A DNA stretch of 64,000 bases from Lysinibacillus mangiferihumi (GCF_003049665.1 NZ_PYWM01000011.1:62001-126000), one strand, 5' to 3'; shown: positions 9,817-18,993, counted from the first letter of the stretch. The notes: a model not told the origin generated them from the sequence alone. Program-made: numbers and translations.

Positions 9817-10995
9817 ATGCAAAATGAACGTCAACGAATTTTAGAACTTGTGGAAAAAGGAACTATTTCAGCGCAAGAGGCGATTACATTATTAGAAGCA
9901 TTAGAGCAACCTAGCAAGTCCACTGATAGCAGTATGAACGATACGTCGAATACGGATCAGCAATCCTCAGCAGAAAAAGAACCAATCTTTAAAGAAGAAC
10001 AAAAAAAGAAAGAGGCAGATTTCACAAAGCATTTCCAAGATGAAATCCATGATTTTCGTAAGGATTTAACACAAATTGGCTCACTCTTTATGGATATGAT
10101 GAATACGGCAGTAAAAAAAGTAAAAGAATTCGATGTCTCTTCACCATTTGGAGATAAGTTTGAATTTACTCATACCGAAGAACTTGCAGCAGCGCATATA
10201 GAAAATATTATGGTTGAGCTACCGAATGGTAATTTTTCATTAGAACCGTGTGAAGGTGATACTTTCCAAATTATCTGTAAGGTCAAAGCACCTCTAGTGA
10301 ATGATAGTGAGGAAGAAACACGTAATCATTTCTTGGAGCAATTTGTTGTGAAAAGTGAAGAAGACTCACTACGAATTTTAAGTCAATTAAAGCTAGTACA
10401 AGTAAATGTACAAGTACTTGCACCAAAGGAAAAATTAGATAAATTATCTGTCCGTTTAATGAATGGTGGCGTAACTTTACAAAATATCGAGCTGGAGCAA
10501 TTAAAGCTGAAAACATTGAATGGTGCAATTAAGGGCTCGAAGCTAGTATTTACGAAGGCGGAAGTGGATTCATCGAATGGCTCCATCGAACTAACGGATG
10601 TTCGTGGTAAAGATTTAGAAGCTGAAACTTTGAATGGGCGCGTATATTTAGATGGTGCATTAGATGAAGTAGAAGCAAAATCTATAAATGGACATGTTGT
10701 AGTGACAACGTGCTCTAGTAAATCTTCAAAAATTAAAGCACATACAGTTGCAGGTGCTGTAGAAATATATGTACCACGTACAATGTCGTTAAGCGGTAAA
10801 ATTGTAACGAATTTTGGTAAAGTAGATGTCGGTATTCAAGATGCGTCGAAAATTGAGACACAAGATCAATTTTTATCTAAAGTAGTCCGTTTTGATAAAG
10901 AAGTGGAAGATGCCAACCGTCTATTTATTGAAGGCGAGTCGAAAACAGGAGCAGTTTTAGTACGTTATACAACGACTGACGAGCAAGAAATGTAA
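9817..10995 (+). CDS. YvlB-like DUF4097 beta-strand repeat protein
   Basis: A short N-terminal helical SHOCT/DUF-type segment (QRILELVEKGTISAQEAITLLEAL) is followed by a charged, Lys/Glu-rich linker to about residue 85. The rest is a beta-helix-like domain with repeated NG-S/T turns (MNGGVTLQN, LNGAIKG, SNGSIELTD, LNGRVYLD, INGHVV), typical of DUF4097. No signal peptide is seen. B. subtilis YvlB has this layout and its operon is linked to envelope stress. The ATG at 9817 has GTGGGAGG eight bases upstream and is preferred to the upstream GTG 9799. Monocistronic, followed by two terminators. Exact role unknown. Confidence 0.75.
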   Translation: MQNERQRILELVEKGTISAQEAITLLEALEQPSKSTDSSMNDTSNTDQQSSAEKEPIFKEEQKKKEADFTKHFQDEIHDFRKDLTQIGSLFMDMMNTAVKKVKEFDVSSPFGDKFEFTHTEELAAAHIENIMVELPNGNFSLEPCEGDTFQIICKVKAPLVNDSEEETRNHFLEQFVVKSEEDSLRILSQLKLVQVNVQVLAPKEKLDKLSVRLMNGGVTLQNIELEQLKLKTLNGAIKGSKLVFTKAEVDSSNGSIELTDVRGKDLEAETLNGRVYLDGALDEVEAKSINGHVVVTTCSSKSSKIKAHTVAGAVEIYVPRTMSLSGKIVTNFGKVDVGIQDASKIETQDQFLSKVVRFDKEVEDANRLFIEGESKTGAVLVRYTTTDEQEM

Positions 10996-11001
10996 AATAA
11001 G

Positions 11002-11043
11002 GAGCATTCAAGCAAGGAGATGAAACAGCTTGAATGCTCTTTT
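11002..11043 (+). terminator. Rho-independent terminator
   Basis: GAGCATTCAAG and CTTGAATGCTC form a perfect 11-bp stem followed by TTTT, seven bases after the yvlB-like stop. Confidence 0.9.
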
Positions 11044-11063
11044 GTATATTCAAATGAAGCAAT

Positions 11064-11106
11064 AAACAGGAATCGACTAGAACTTTCCATCGATTCCTGT
11101 TTTATT
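11064..11106 (+). terminator. second terminator hairpin
   Basis: AAACAGGAATCG pairs with CGATTCCTGTTT, followed by TATTTTG. It may work on either strand because the stem begins with A-rich sequence. Confidence 0.75.
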
Positions 11107-11213
11107 TTGTTGGTGTTTGATAGATTTATATAAAATATTCCAAAAAATATTAATAAACTAGGAGAATATTCCAACGAATGAAATAAAACTGTAATAAAAA
11201 ATCCTAGATTGAG

Positions 11214-11222
11214 TGCTATAAT
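11214..11222 (+). promoter_or_regulatory. extended -10 of ftsEX promoter
   Basis: TGCTATAAT is a consensus extended -10 about 54 bp before ftsE. No good -35 is present at 17-18 bp, consistent with an extended -10 promoter. Confidence 0.5.
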
Positions 11223-11275
11223 AGAAAAAAGAATACATCTTACATATATAAGAGGTTTAGGTGGTTTAAAAAATT

Positions 11276-11962
11276 ATGATAGAAATGAAAAATGTGACAA
11301 AGAAGTACCCGAATGGTGTAGTTGCGACAAATGGCATTTCGGTTAATATAAAGCAAGGTGAGTTTGTCTATGTTGTTGGTCCAAGTGGTGCAGGTAAATC
11401 GACATTTATCAAGTTAATGTACCGCGAGGAAAAAGCAACTTCAGGTGAAATTACTGTTAATGGTATTGATTTGGGCAGTTTAAAAAATAAAAAGGTACCT
11501 TTTTTGCGTCGTCAACTTGGTGTGGTTTTTCAAGATTTTAAATTATTGCCAAGATTAAACGTCTATGAGAACGTAGCATTTGCTCTAGAGGTAATTGAAG
11601 AGGAGCCCGTAGAAATTCGTCGACGGGTTATGGAAGTGTTAGATCTTGTCGGCTTAAAACATAAGGCAAGAATGTTCCCAAATGAACTTTCTGGTGGTGA
11701 GCAGCAACGTGTCTCCATTGCACGTTCCATTGTCAATGTACCGAAAGTTGTGATTGCAGATGAACCAACAGGAAATCTAGATCCTGAGACATCTTGGGAG
11801 ATTATGAATTTATTTGAAGAGATTAATGCACGGGGTACAACAATCGTAATGGCAACCCATAACCGTGAAATAGTGAACACTATTCGACGACGGGTTATAG
11901 CGATTGAAGGCGGTATGATTGTCCGTGATGAGCACGGAGGTGACTACGGCTATGAAATTTAA
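11276..11962 (+). CDS. ftsE: Cell division ATP-binding protein FtsE
   Basis: ABC ATPase that pairs with FtsX at the membrane and uses ATP to activate peptidoglycan hydrolases on the outside. Seen: Walker A GPSGAGKS at residues 35-42, Q-loop VFQDFKLLPRLNVYEN, signature ELSGGEQQR, Walker B VVIADEPTGNLD and the H-loop ATHNREI. The length of 228 is that of FtsE. The ftsX start lies inside its last codons (11 bp overlap), so the two are translationally coupled. Confidence 0.95.
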   Translation: MIEMKNVTKKYPNGVVATNGISVNIKQGEFVYVVGPSGAGKSTFIKLMYREEKATSGEITVNGIDLGSLKNKKVPFLRRQLGVVFQDFKLLPRLNVYENVAFALEVIEEEPVEIRRRVMEVLDLVGLKHKARMFPNELSGGEQQRVSIARSIVNVPKVVIADEPTGNLDPETSWEIMNLFEEINARGTTIVMATHNREIVNTIRRRVIAIEGGMIVRDEHGGDYGYEI

Positions 11963-12836
11963 TACGGTAAAACGCCATTTTCGAGAAAGCGTTAAATCAC
12001 TTGGACGTAATAGCTGGATGACAATTGCTTCTGTCAGCGCAGTTACGGTGACTTTAATATTAGTAGGTGTATTCTCACTAATTATGATGAACTTAAACAA
12101 AGTTGCATCTGATTTAGAGAACGACGTAGAAATAAAAGTGTTAATCGACGAAACGGCAGATGAAGCTGCTGAAAAAGCGTTACTAGCAAAGATTAAAAAA
12201 TTGCCAGATGTTGCGGAAATGACATATTCCACAAAAGAGGATGAATTGACAAAGTTAGTAAAAGATTTTGGGGATGACTTTAAGCTTTTTGAGCAAAGTA
12301 ACCCGTTACGAAATGTCATTTATGTAAAGGCGGCAGATCCACAACAAACAGCAAAAGTTGCAAAGACAATTAATAAGTATGAATATACATACGATGTTAA
12401 GTACGGCGAAGGTAAAGTAGAAAAACTTTTCAACTTCCTAAATATTAGTCGTAATGTGGGTCTTGTGCTGATTTTAGGGTTATTGTTCACTGCGATTTTC
12501 TTAATCTCTAATACGATTCGTATTACGATTATCGCTCGTCGTGATGAAATAGAAATTATGAAATTAGTAGGGGCAACAAATTCATTCGTGCGTATTCCTT
12601 TCCTTTTAGAAGGTATGTGGCTTGGAATTTTAGGCTCTATTATTCCGATTGCGGTTGTCGCAACACTTTACCACAATGTTTATAAAATTATTGCACCTCG
12701 TTTACAAGGTGAGCTTGTGCAACTGTTAGATTTCTCACCACTTGTTTACCAAGTAAGTGCTCTGATACTTCTTATTGGTGTGTTAATTGGTATATGGGGA
12801 AGTTTCATGTCTGTACGTAAGTTTTTAAAAATTTAA
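11952..12836 (+). CDS. ftsX: Cell division ABC permease FtsX
   Basis: Four-helix membrane partner of FtsE. Helix 1 follows the conserved start RHFRESVKSLGRNSWM. A large extracellular loop (about residues 60-165) then contacts the hydrolase, and three more helices follow. The ATG at 11952 with GGAGGTGAC upstream gives 294 residues, matching B. subtilis FtsX (about 296); the frame is open further upstream to 11919, but that start lacks a ribosome site. The secreted coiled-coil M23 enzyme encoded next is the obvious candidate to be activated by FtsEX. This pairing is inferred from position. Confidence 0.95.
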   Translation: MKFNTVKRHFRESVKSLGRNSWMTIASVSAVTVTLILVGVFSLIMMNLNKVASDLENDVEIKVLIDETADEAAEKALLAKIKKLPDVAEMTYSTKEDELTKLVKDFGDDFKLFEQSNPLRNVIYVKAADPQQTAKVAKTINKYEYTYDVKYGEGKVEKLFNFLNISRNVGLVLILGLLFTAIFLISNTIRITIIARRDEIEIMKLVGATNSFVRIPFLLEGMWLGILGSIIPIAVVATLYHNVYKIIAPRLQGELVQLLDFSPLVYQVSALILLIGVLIGIWGSFMSVRKFLKI

Positions 12837-13022
12837 CTTGCTTTGTGGCAATAGTCATTAGTTTTGTCGGGTCAAATCGGATATAAACGGTGCAAAAAGA
12901 TGTCACGGATTTCAAAAGCAGATTCTGCCGACGCGTAAACTTAGCTAAATTTGCACCACAATTTAAAGGCTTTTAAAACGGCAAAGTTTATGGGAATTAA
13001 ATATCGAAGGGGAGTCCATTAG

Positions 13023-14324
13023 ATGAAAAGTATAGCGAAAAACTCTATAAAAGCATTTGCGGCAACAACTGCACTACTTCTTTTTATCCAAACTCCATCA
13101 GCGTATGCAAATAGTTTATCGGATTTAAAAGAAGAGAAAAATCAAGTAGAAACAAAGAAAAATCAATTGAATTCTTCTATTAGTGGTAAAGAAAACGCCA
13201 TTAATGCAAATAAAGAAAAGCAACAAAAACTATTAGATCAAATTCAAGCGTTAAACGCTGAAATCGACAAAACAAATAGTGATATTAAAAATATATTGGC
13301 TGAAATAAATGCTACCAATGATGAGATAAAAGCATTGGAAGGAACTATCGAAGAACTTCTTCGCAAAATTGAAGAGCGTGATTTATTGTTACAAGATCGT
13401 GCACGGGCAATTCAAGCTGGGGGCTCAGTTAGCTACTTAGATGTACTACTCGGTTCAAATAGTTTCGTAGACTTTATCGATCGCTTCTCTGCTGTCAATT
13501 CATTACTTGAGGCAGATCGTCAAATTATTCGCGATCAAAAACAAGATAAGCAAACTTTAGAAGAGCAAAAACAAGTTTTAGAGGGCAAACGCCAAAAGCT
13601 TGAAGAACAGAAAGCGAAGCTAGAAGGTTTAAAAGCATCATTAGATGGACAGAAAAAAGAGAAAAACACATTAGTTGATCAGCTAGAAAAAGAACAAGAG
13701 AAACTAAAGTCTGAAAAAGTATTACTTGAGAAAGAGTATTCAGAGGCACTGGAAATTAGTGCAGAATTACAGCAAAAAATCATTTCCGAGCAAAACCGTT
13801 TAGCGGAAATTGCTCGTCAACAAGAGGCAAAACGCAAAGCTGCAGCAGCAGCAGCTGCTGCTGCGGGGAACTCGGGTTCAAGCTCTGGTTCTACGGTGAA
13901 TGCACCAGCATCAGAAGGTACTTGGATTAAGCCGACAAATGGTCGTTTAACATCACCGTATGGCTGGCGTAACCTTGGAGCCGGTCCAGAATTCCATTAT
14001 GGCGTTGACCTTGCCAACAAAACAGGTACACCGATTTGGGCAGCTGCTGACGGAGTTGTATCCTATGCAGCACCACTTAGCTCTTACGGAAATGTTGTTA
14101 TTTTAACGCACTCTATTGATGGACAAATTTATACAACGGTTTATGCACATCTAAGTGCCTTTAACGTTAGTGTAGGGGACGTAGTGAACCAAGGACAGCA
14201 AATTGCAGCAATGGGTAGTACAGGTCGTTCTACTGGCCCGCACTTGCATTTTGAAATTCATATCGGCTCTTGGCAAGGACAAGCAGTTGGTAGTGTGAAT
14301 CCACTAAAATATATTCCATTATAA
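13023..14324 (+). CDS. Secreted coiled-coil M23 peptidoglycan hydrolase (EnvC/PcsB-like layout)
   Basis: Signal peptide at residues 1-29 (ending SAYANS). A long coiled coil rich in Lys, Gln, Glu and Leu spans about residues 30-280, interrupted near 140 by SVSYLDVLLGSNSFVDFIDR. An Ala run and a Ser/Gly linker come next, then a C-terminal M23 LytM domain from about 300. The zinc and catalytic residues are present (HYGVDLA and HLHFEIH), so unlike E. coli EnvC it should be an active endopeptidase. It lies 186 bp after ftsX. By analogy with CwlO and PcsB it is probably switched by FtsEX through the coiled coil. The ribosome site GAAGGGGAG precedes ATG 13023. Confidence 0.88.
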   Translation: MKSIAKNSIKAFAATTALLLFIQTPSAYANSLSDLKEEKNQVETKKNQLNSSISGKENAINANKEKQQKLLDQIQALNAEIDKTNSDIKNILAEINATNDEIKALEGTIEELLRKIEERDLLLQDRARAIQAGGSVSYLDVLLGSNSFVDFIDRFSAVNSLLEADRQIIRDQKQDKQTLEEQKQVLEGKRQKLEEQKAKLEGLKASLDGQKKEKNTLVDQLEKEQEKLKSEKVLLEKEYSEALEISAELQQKIISEQNRLAEIARQQEAKRKAAAAAAAAAGNSGSSSGSTVNAPASEGTWIKPTNGRLTSPYGWRNLGAGPEFHYGVDLANKTGTPIWAAADGVVSYAAPLSSYGNVVILTHSIDGQIYTTVYAHLSAFNVSVGDVVNQGQQIAAMGSTGRSTGPHLHFEIHIGSWQGQAVGSVNPLKYIPL

Positions 14325-14337
14325 TAATGAATTAACA

Positions 14338-14370
14338 GAGTCGTCTTATGTTAAGGCGGCTCTCTTTTTT
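14338..14370 (+). terminator. Rho-independent terminator
   Basis: GAGTCGTCTT pairs with AAGGCGGCTCTC (one G.U pair) and is followed by six T, just after the M23 gene. Confidence 0.85.
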
Positions 14371-14581
14371 ATTTGCGTCAACTTTGTCCGAAAAAAGTGG
14401 ACGGAAATTTATCTGTTAATTGCAATAAAATACGATATGGGGTATTTTAAAATAAAGTACTAATAAAATTAGCATTCTATCTATCCATAAGTAGTTTTTT
14501 GAACACAGTGTGAAATAACAGTTTTCGTAAAAGCATCTATGCTATTCTAAAAGAATCTATATTGATGGAGGATTTGTTTAG

Positions 14582-15202
14582 GTGATCAATACTGAGTGGT
14601 TTTCAATTCGTGCATTAACATTACCAGCAACAGCTGTCGCTTTATTACTAGCGTTTTTCATCGTATGGCTTATTTTGCGAATACAATTCCCGAAAATATG
14701 GTCAGGGGTATATGGGGATGCCATCTTTACTTTTATACTCGTTTGGAAATTTAGTCTTATTATTACGGACTTTCAATCTGTCGTTAATCAACCGCTAGCA
14801 CTTCTTTACTTTAATGGCGGAACAGTTGGTGTGCTATTAGGGGTAGCTGCTATACTGTTACAATTTTGGCGGAAGCGTCAACAGCTACAATTTGATAATG
14901 AGGGTATAATGGCGTGTGGTTGGGCAATTATGTTAACGCAATCCATTTATCAATGGTTCGTGGTATTATTGAATGACAATCCACTTCAAAGCGAACTCAT
15001 CACTTTAGTAGTGCTAAGCGTGCTAACGATTTTCATATTATGGAAAGTACCAACAACTAAGACAGCGTTATTCCTGTTTACAGTTGGCTATGGTATCGTA
15101 GCTGCATTACAGCCACTTGGCTTTTGGCAACCGGCTGTTGGGGTAAGCTTCCTACTACTTCTATTAGGTATAGGAATTCAACGAATGGGAGGAAAAGAAT
15201 GA
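14582..15202 (+). CDS. Multi-pass membrane protein of unknown function, paired with a ResA-like thioredoxin
   Basis: 206 residues with about six or seven predicted membrane helices and short basic connectors (WRKRQQLQ). I do not recognise the family. The start is GTG 14582, behind GGAGGATTTG, with a possible ATG-free leader. Its stop overlaps the ATG of the thiol-disulfide protein that follows (ATGA), so the two are coupled. A role with that protein, such as electron supply or export of a thiol-redox substrate, is possible but is only inferred from context. No cysteine pair like that of CcdA is visible in the helices. Confidence 0.6.
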   Translation: MINTEWFSIRALTLPATAVALLLAFFIVWLILRIQFPKIWSGVYGDAIFTFILVWKFSLIITDFQSVVNQPLALLYFNGGTVGVLLGVAAILLQFWRKRQQLQFDNEGIMACGWAIMLTQSIYQWFVVLLNDNPLQSELITLVVLSVLTIFILWKVPTTKTALFLFTVGYGIVAALQPLGFWQPAVGVSFLLLLLGIGIQRMGGKE

Positions 15203-15786
15203 AAAAAAATATTGGGTTACTTATGGTCGTGTTGTTAATAGCTGCGATGATTGGTACATATGTTAAACAGCAAATTGATAAAGAGCGTGAAATTGAATCT
15301 GCATCCCTCGGTAAAGAAGTAGAAGAACGGACAGTTGGATTAAATAAAGGTGATATACCGCCAGATTTCACATTAACAAACTTAGATGGTGAAGAAGTGA
15401 CGTTAAGTGAATTACGTGGAAAAAAAGTTGTACTCAATTTTTGGGCAACATGGTGTCCACCTTGTAAAGCTGAAATGCCGCATATGCAAAATTATTACGA
15501 CCAATATGCCAAGGAAGATAATGTTGAAATACTAGCTGTCAACTTAACATCTGCTGAACGAGATGTCACAGCCGATGCTAAAATTGATACAGTCATGACG
15601 TTTAGAGATGGCTTTGAACTGACATTTCCTATTTTACTGGACCCAGAAAATGCAGCTGGTTCAGAATATCAAGTCATTACGATTCCTACAACGTATTTTA
15701 TTGATTCAACGGGCACCATTCAGCAAGCGATAGAGGGGCCGATGAATTTAGAAATGTTAAAAAACACTGTAAATGCATTAGATTAA
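15199..15786 (+). CDS. TlpA/ResA-like membrane-anchored thiol-disulfide oxidoreductase
   Basis: An N-terminal membrane anchor (residues 6-24) is followed by an extracytoplasmic thioredoxin fold starting at IPPDFTLTNLDGEEVTLSEL. The active site is WATWCPPCKAEMP (CPPC), with the cis-proline region VITIPTTYFID. This family reduces disulfides outside the membrane, for example in cytochrome c maturation (ResA) or in spore development (StoA); which substrate applies here is not evident. The ATG 15199 has GGGAGGAAAAG upstream and overlaps the previous stop; an upstream ATG at 15124 in the same frame would bury the anchor behind an unlikely leader. 195 residues. Confidence 0.85.
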   Translation: MKKNIGLLMVVLLIAAMIGTYVKQQIDKEREIESASLGKEVEERTVGLNKGDIPPDFTLTNLDGEEVTLSELRGKKVVLNFWATWCPPCKAEMPHMQNYYDQYAKEDNVEILAVNLTSAERDVTADAKIDTVMTFRDGFELTFPILLDPENAAGSEYQVITIPTTYFIDSTGTIQQAIEGPMNLEMLKNTVNALD

Positions 15787-15794
15787 GTATGTGC

Positions 15795-15946
15795 GTGCCA
15801 GACACCCAAACAATTCTGAATTTTGTCAGAAGATTATTCAAAATAGCTAAGTAAAATACACGAAGACTTCTGCGGCTTACGTTGTGACCGTAGAAATCTT
15901 CGTGTTTTCTAATTGTTTGGGTGCCAGACACCTAAACAATTCTGAA
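15795..15946. repeat. pair of 26-nt GTGCCAGACACC repeats around a hairpin
   Basis: GTGCCAGACACC-x2-AACAATTCTGAA occurs at 15795-15820 and 15921-15946, and a third copy lies at 33045-33070. The two copies here flank inverted arms ACCCAAACAATT/AATTGTTTGGGT, so the whole block can fold. Intergenic, non-coding. Confidence 0.75.
15858..15908 (+). terminator. terminator hairpin after the ResA-like gene
   Basis: ACACGAAGA-TTCT type arms (ACACGAAGACTTCTGCGG with CCGTAGAAATCTTCGTGT) are followed by TTTTCT. It is nested inside the repeat block. Confidence 0.7.
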
Positions 15947-16014
15947 AACCAAAACATTATTTTGTATGTTTGAAAAATATAATTCATACAGTAAAGAGAC
16001 AGAGGAGGGAAGGT

Positions 16015-17463
16015 TTGCGCAAAATTACGGCAGGAGTCGGCGTACTTGTCAGCAGTTTATTGATAGGTAGTGGATTTTATTTTGACTGGTTTGATGGAGA
16101 TGGAGCAGAGAAAAAAGTGCAAGTGACTGAGGTTGATTCGATTAATGAAGCATTACAATTAATCGAAAAAAAATCTGTGTATAGTACTAAAAAAGAAGAA
16201 TTAGTAGAAGGGGCTCTGCGCGGTATGGCTGATGCTATTAAGGACCCGTATAGTACTTATTACACGAAGGAAGAAGCCGAGCAACATCGACAAATGCTAG
16301 CAGAAGAACGTGTTGGTATTGGTATTGAATTGACAGAAAACAAAGGAAAGTTCATTGTCGTATCACCTGTTCGTTCGTCGCCAGCAGAAAAGGCTGGGAT
16401 GCGCTCTCTTGATGAAATTGTACAAGTTGATGGGGTAAAAGTAGATGGCAAAACAATGAGTGAATTAATGCATTTGATTCAAGGAGAAAAAGGAACAAAG
16501 ATTACAATTGTTGTCTATCGTCCTAGCGAGGATAAACATATTAAAATGACGATGGAACGGGCTGCGATTTCCAATAAAACAGTAACGAGTGAGGTAGTCA
16601 AGATTGAGGATACGCCAATCGGCTATATTCAAATCTCGTTATTTGGAGAGAAGACAGCAAATGAATGGGTGACAGAAACGAGTAAATTACTACGCAAAGA
16701 TATAGAAGGGCTTGTTGTTGATGTTCGTGATAATCCTGGAGGCTATTTACATAGCGTCGCAGCGCTACTAAGTACACTATTGGAAAATGGCAAAGTATTT
16801 GCTTATATGCAAAATGCAGAGGGTGCCATGGAACCATTAAAAACTGAATCGAAAAGCTTTGATGAAAAATATTTAAGTACGATGAATAAAATTCCGATTG
16901 TCATTATTCAAAATGGCGGAAGTGCATCTGCCAGTGAAGTGCTTAGTGGTGCGTTAAAGGGCTGGAATCGTGCTTCCATTGTCGGCGTTAAAAGCTTTGG
17001 TAAGGGCACAGTACAGGAATCTTGGTCTCTAGCCAATGGGGGAGAACTGAAACTATCAACAAATAAATGGCTGACGCCAAAACGTGAATGGATCCATGGG
17101 AAAGGAATTGAAGCTGGATTAGTGATTGAACAAAATGAATTATTTGCATTCCAATTGCATCCGTTAACAGGACAATTCAAAGTAGGCGATATGAGCGAAG
17201 AAATTGCTTATACGCAAAAAGCCTTGCAAAAGCTAGGTTATCAGATTGACCGATTAGATGGTTACTTAGATGAGACTACACAAGAGGCAGTAAAACTCTA
17301 TCGCGAGCAACAAAAATTAGCGCAGCCTGATAATGATATGTATGTCGATTCTACCTTTTTCAATAGTTTAAATGGCACGTTAAAGGCTTATAAAGAAGAT
17401 CGCCAAAATGACTTACAATTCCAAATGGCGACGAGCTTCCTGCTGCACAATATCGAACAATAG
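16015..17463 (+). CDS. ctpB: Carboxy-terminal processing protease CtpB (S41)
   Basis: Secreted or membrane-anchored serine protease with an N-terminal hydrophobic anchor, a PDZ domain (about residues 90-175: RVGIGIEL...GEKGTKITIVVYRP), an S41 catalytic domain and a C-terminal peptidoglycan-binding repeat (QKLGYQIDRLDGYLDE). The catalytic Ser sits in NGGSASASE and the Lys in SFGKGTVQ. In B. subtilis CtpB cleaves SpoIVFA to trigger sigma-K in sporulation. The TTG at 16015 with AGGAGGGA five bases upstream gives 482 residues (CtpB about 480); the upstream TTG 15970 is unlikely. The neighbours ftsEX and minJ match the B. subtilis locus. Confidence 0.9.
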   Translation: MRKITAGVGVLVSSLLIGSGFYFDWFDGDGAEKKVQVTEVDSINEALQLIEKKSVYSTKKEELVEGALRGMADAIKDPYSTYYTKEEAEQHRQMLAEERVGIGIELTENKGKFIVVSPVRSSPAEKAGMRSLDEIVQVDGVKVDGKTMSELMHLIQGEKGTKITIVVYRPSEDKHIKMTMERAAISNKTVTSEVVKIEDTPIGYIQISLFGEKTANEWVTETSKLLRKDIEGLVVDVRDNPGGYLHSVAALLSTLLENGKVFAYMQNAEGAMEPLKTESKSFDEKYLSTMNKIPIVIIQNGGSASASEVLSGALKGWNRASIVGVKSFGKGTVQESWSLANGGELKLSTNKWLTPKREWIHGKGIEAGLVIEQNELFAFQLHPLTGQFKVGDMSEEIAYTQKALQKLGYQIDRLDGYLDETTQEAVKLYREQQKLAQPDNDMYVDSTFFNSLNGTLKAYKEDRQNDLQFQMATSFLLHNIEQ

Positions 17464-17587
17464 AAATACTCAAACTAATAAAAATGATGGGAAATACCAA
17501 GCTTTCGACCAGTTACTACTACGCAAGACAGTAGTCGTTTGATACAATGAATGCATAGTATTCATGATAGAAACGGCGGGTGTTCGT

Positions 17588-18769
17588 ATGGTTAGTAATA
17601 TATTAATAGAAATTGTAACAGCGATTGGCCGCTTTTTACTGAACCCAGTAGTTTATATTGCAATAGTAGTTGCTATCTTTTTAGGGTATAGACGTGTAAA
17701 GCAAGAGCGTAAATTTTTTAACAGACGTATTATTTGGGGTTGGACCGAGCTGATAGGGCAATGGAAACGAGGATGGCCTTACACCTTAGTCATTTCACTT
17801 ATAAGTCTTGGTGTCGGGCTGACAGTACCCAAAGCATACTTATTGATTTTAACCGCTATAACTTTCCTTGGTCTCTTGTTATTTTTCATCAATGTATTGT
17901 CACCCATTTACACAATGGCAATGGCAACGTTAGCATTATGGGCAATGTACCAGTACAACTGGTCGTTCTCCTGGTGGAAGATCTCGTTGGAAGGCATTGA
18001 TTTATTAGAAGGGGCTATTGTGACAATTACGATTTTAACAGGTCTAAGTGTAATAGTGGAAGGGATGTTAATTCGTCGTACTGCTAAACAAGTGATAACG
18101 CCTAGAATCGAAAATACGAAGCGCGGAATGCAAGCTATCGTATATCGCACAAGGAATGTTTGGGTGTTACCTATATTTTTTATCATACCAGGTAATAGTA
18201 TTCCATCAGCATTGCCTTATTGGCCGCAATTTACATTGGGCGATAGTCACTTTGCACTCGTATTATTCCCAGTCGTTATTGGATTTTCAAAATTGTTAAG
18301 GAAAGAATTGCCTGTTGTTCAGTTGCCGAAAATAGGGCGCTCTGTCTTATTGTTAGGACAGCTGATTGTAATAGGTGGACTTGCATCATATTTTGAACCG
18401 TTAATTGGTTTAATAACGTTAGCGTTAGGAGTATTGATTCGGATTATTATTGCAGTTTATTATGCTTGGCAAGATAAAACAGAGTCATATGCGGTTGCAC
18501 CAAGCACTAAGGGTGCGGTAATCGCTGCTGTGCTGCCTGATTCACCAGCAGAAAAAATGGGCTTACTTGCAGGGGAATGTATTCGTAAAGTAAACGGACG
18601 CACGATTACGACAGAAGTTGAGTTATATGAAGCTTTACAATTAAATGCTGCACATTGCCGTTTAGAGGTGTTAGATCGTAATAATGAAATTCGCCTAACG
18701 CAGCATGTTATTTACAGCAATGACCATTATCGAATTGGTTTATTGTTGGCGGAGCCGAAAGAACTATGA
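17588..18769 (+). CDS. minJ: PDZ-domain division topology protein MinJ
   Basis: About seven or eight membrane helices are followed by a C-terminal PDZ domain (AVIAAVLPDSPAEKMGLLAGECIRKVNG, about residues 315-345). MinJ bridges DivIVA and MinD to keep division away from the poles. The ATG at 17588 behind GGCGGGTG gives 393 residues (MinJ about 397); an ATG at 17564 in frame lacks a ribosome site. It lies 124 bp after ctpB and overlaps csbA by four bases (ATGA). Family call rests on layout plus synteny. Confidence 0.85.
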   Translation: MVSNILIEIVTAIGRFLLNPVVYIAIVVAIFLGYRRVKQERKFFNRRIIWGWTELIGQWKRGWPYTLVISLISLGVGLTVPKAYLLILTAITFLGLLLFFINVLSPIYTMAMATLALWAMYQYNWSFSWWKISLEGIDLLEGAIVTITILTGLSVIVEGMLIRRTAKQVITPRIENTKRGMQAIVYRTRNVWVLPIFFIIPGNSIPSALPYWPQFTLGDSHFALVLFPVVIGFSKLLRKELPVVQLPKIGRSVLLLGQLIVIGGLASYFEPLIGLITLALGVLIRIIIAVYYAWQDKTESYAVAPSTKGAVIAAVLPDSPAEKMGLLAGECIRKVNGRTITTEVELYEALQLNAAHCRLEVLDRNNEIRLTQHVIYSNDHYRIGLLLAEPKEL

Positions 18770-18993
18770 TCGATTTATATGGGAAAATGATGCTAGCATT
18801 ATTTTTACCAGCATTACTCGTGTTATTGTTTACTCGTATTACGTATAACCGCTATGTAGCGTTAAGTTTGGCTATTGCACTTATTGCCGCTTCAGTATAT
18901 GCAGGTTATACTTCCCCGCCTATTATTTTTGTTGTTGATGCTTTTTCGTTAACGCTTGGCTTTTGGCTAGCGAGCAAAATGCACAAAAAATAA
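18766..18993 (+). CDS. csbA: Small membrane protein CsbA
   Basis: 75 residues forming two or three membrane helices (LALFLPALLVLLFTRITYNR ...). It closely resembles the layout of B. subtilis CsbA (76 residues, sigma-B controlled, function unknown), including the LFTR-T-x-N-x-YVA block. In B. subtilis csbA adjoins uvrBA; here it lies at the other end of the ctpB-minJ block, so the neighbourhood is conserved but rearranged. Start ATG overlaps the minJ stop. Confidence 0.85.
   Translation: MIDLYGKMMLALFLPALLVLLFTRITYNRYVALSLAIALIAASVYAGYTSPPIIFVVDAFSLTLGFWLASKMHKK

Noticed and set aside
11810-12319. 169-codon minus-strand open frame across ftsE-ftsX
   Set aside because: Shadow of the coding strand of two clear genes.
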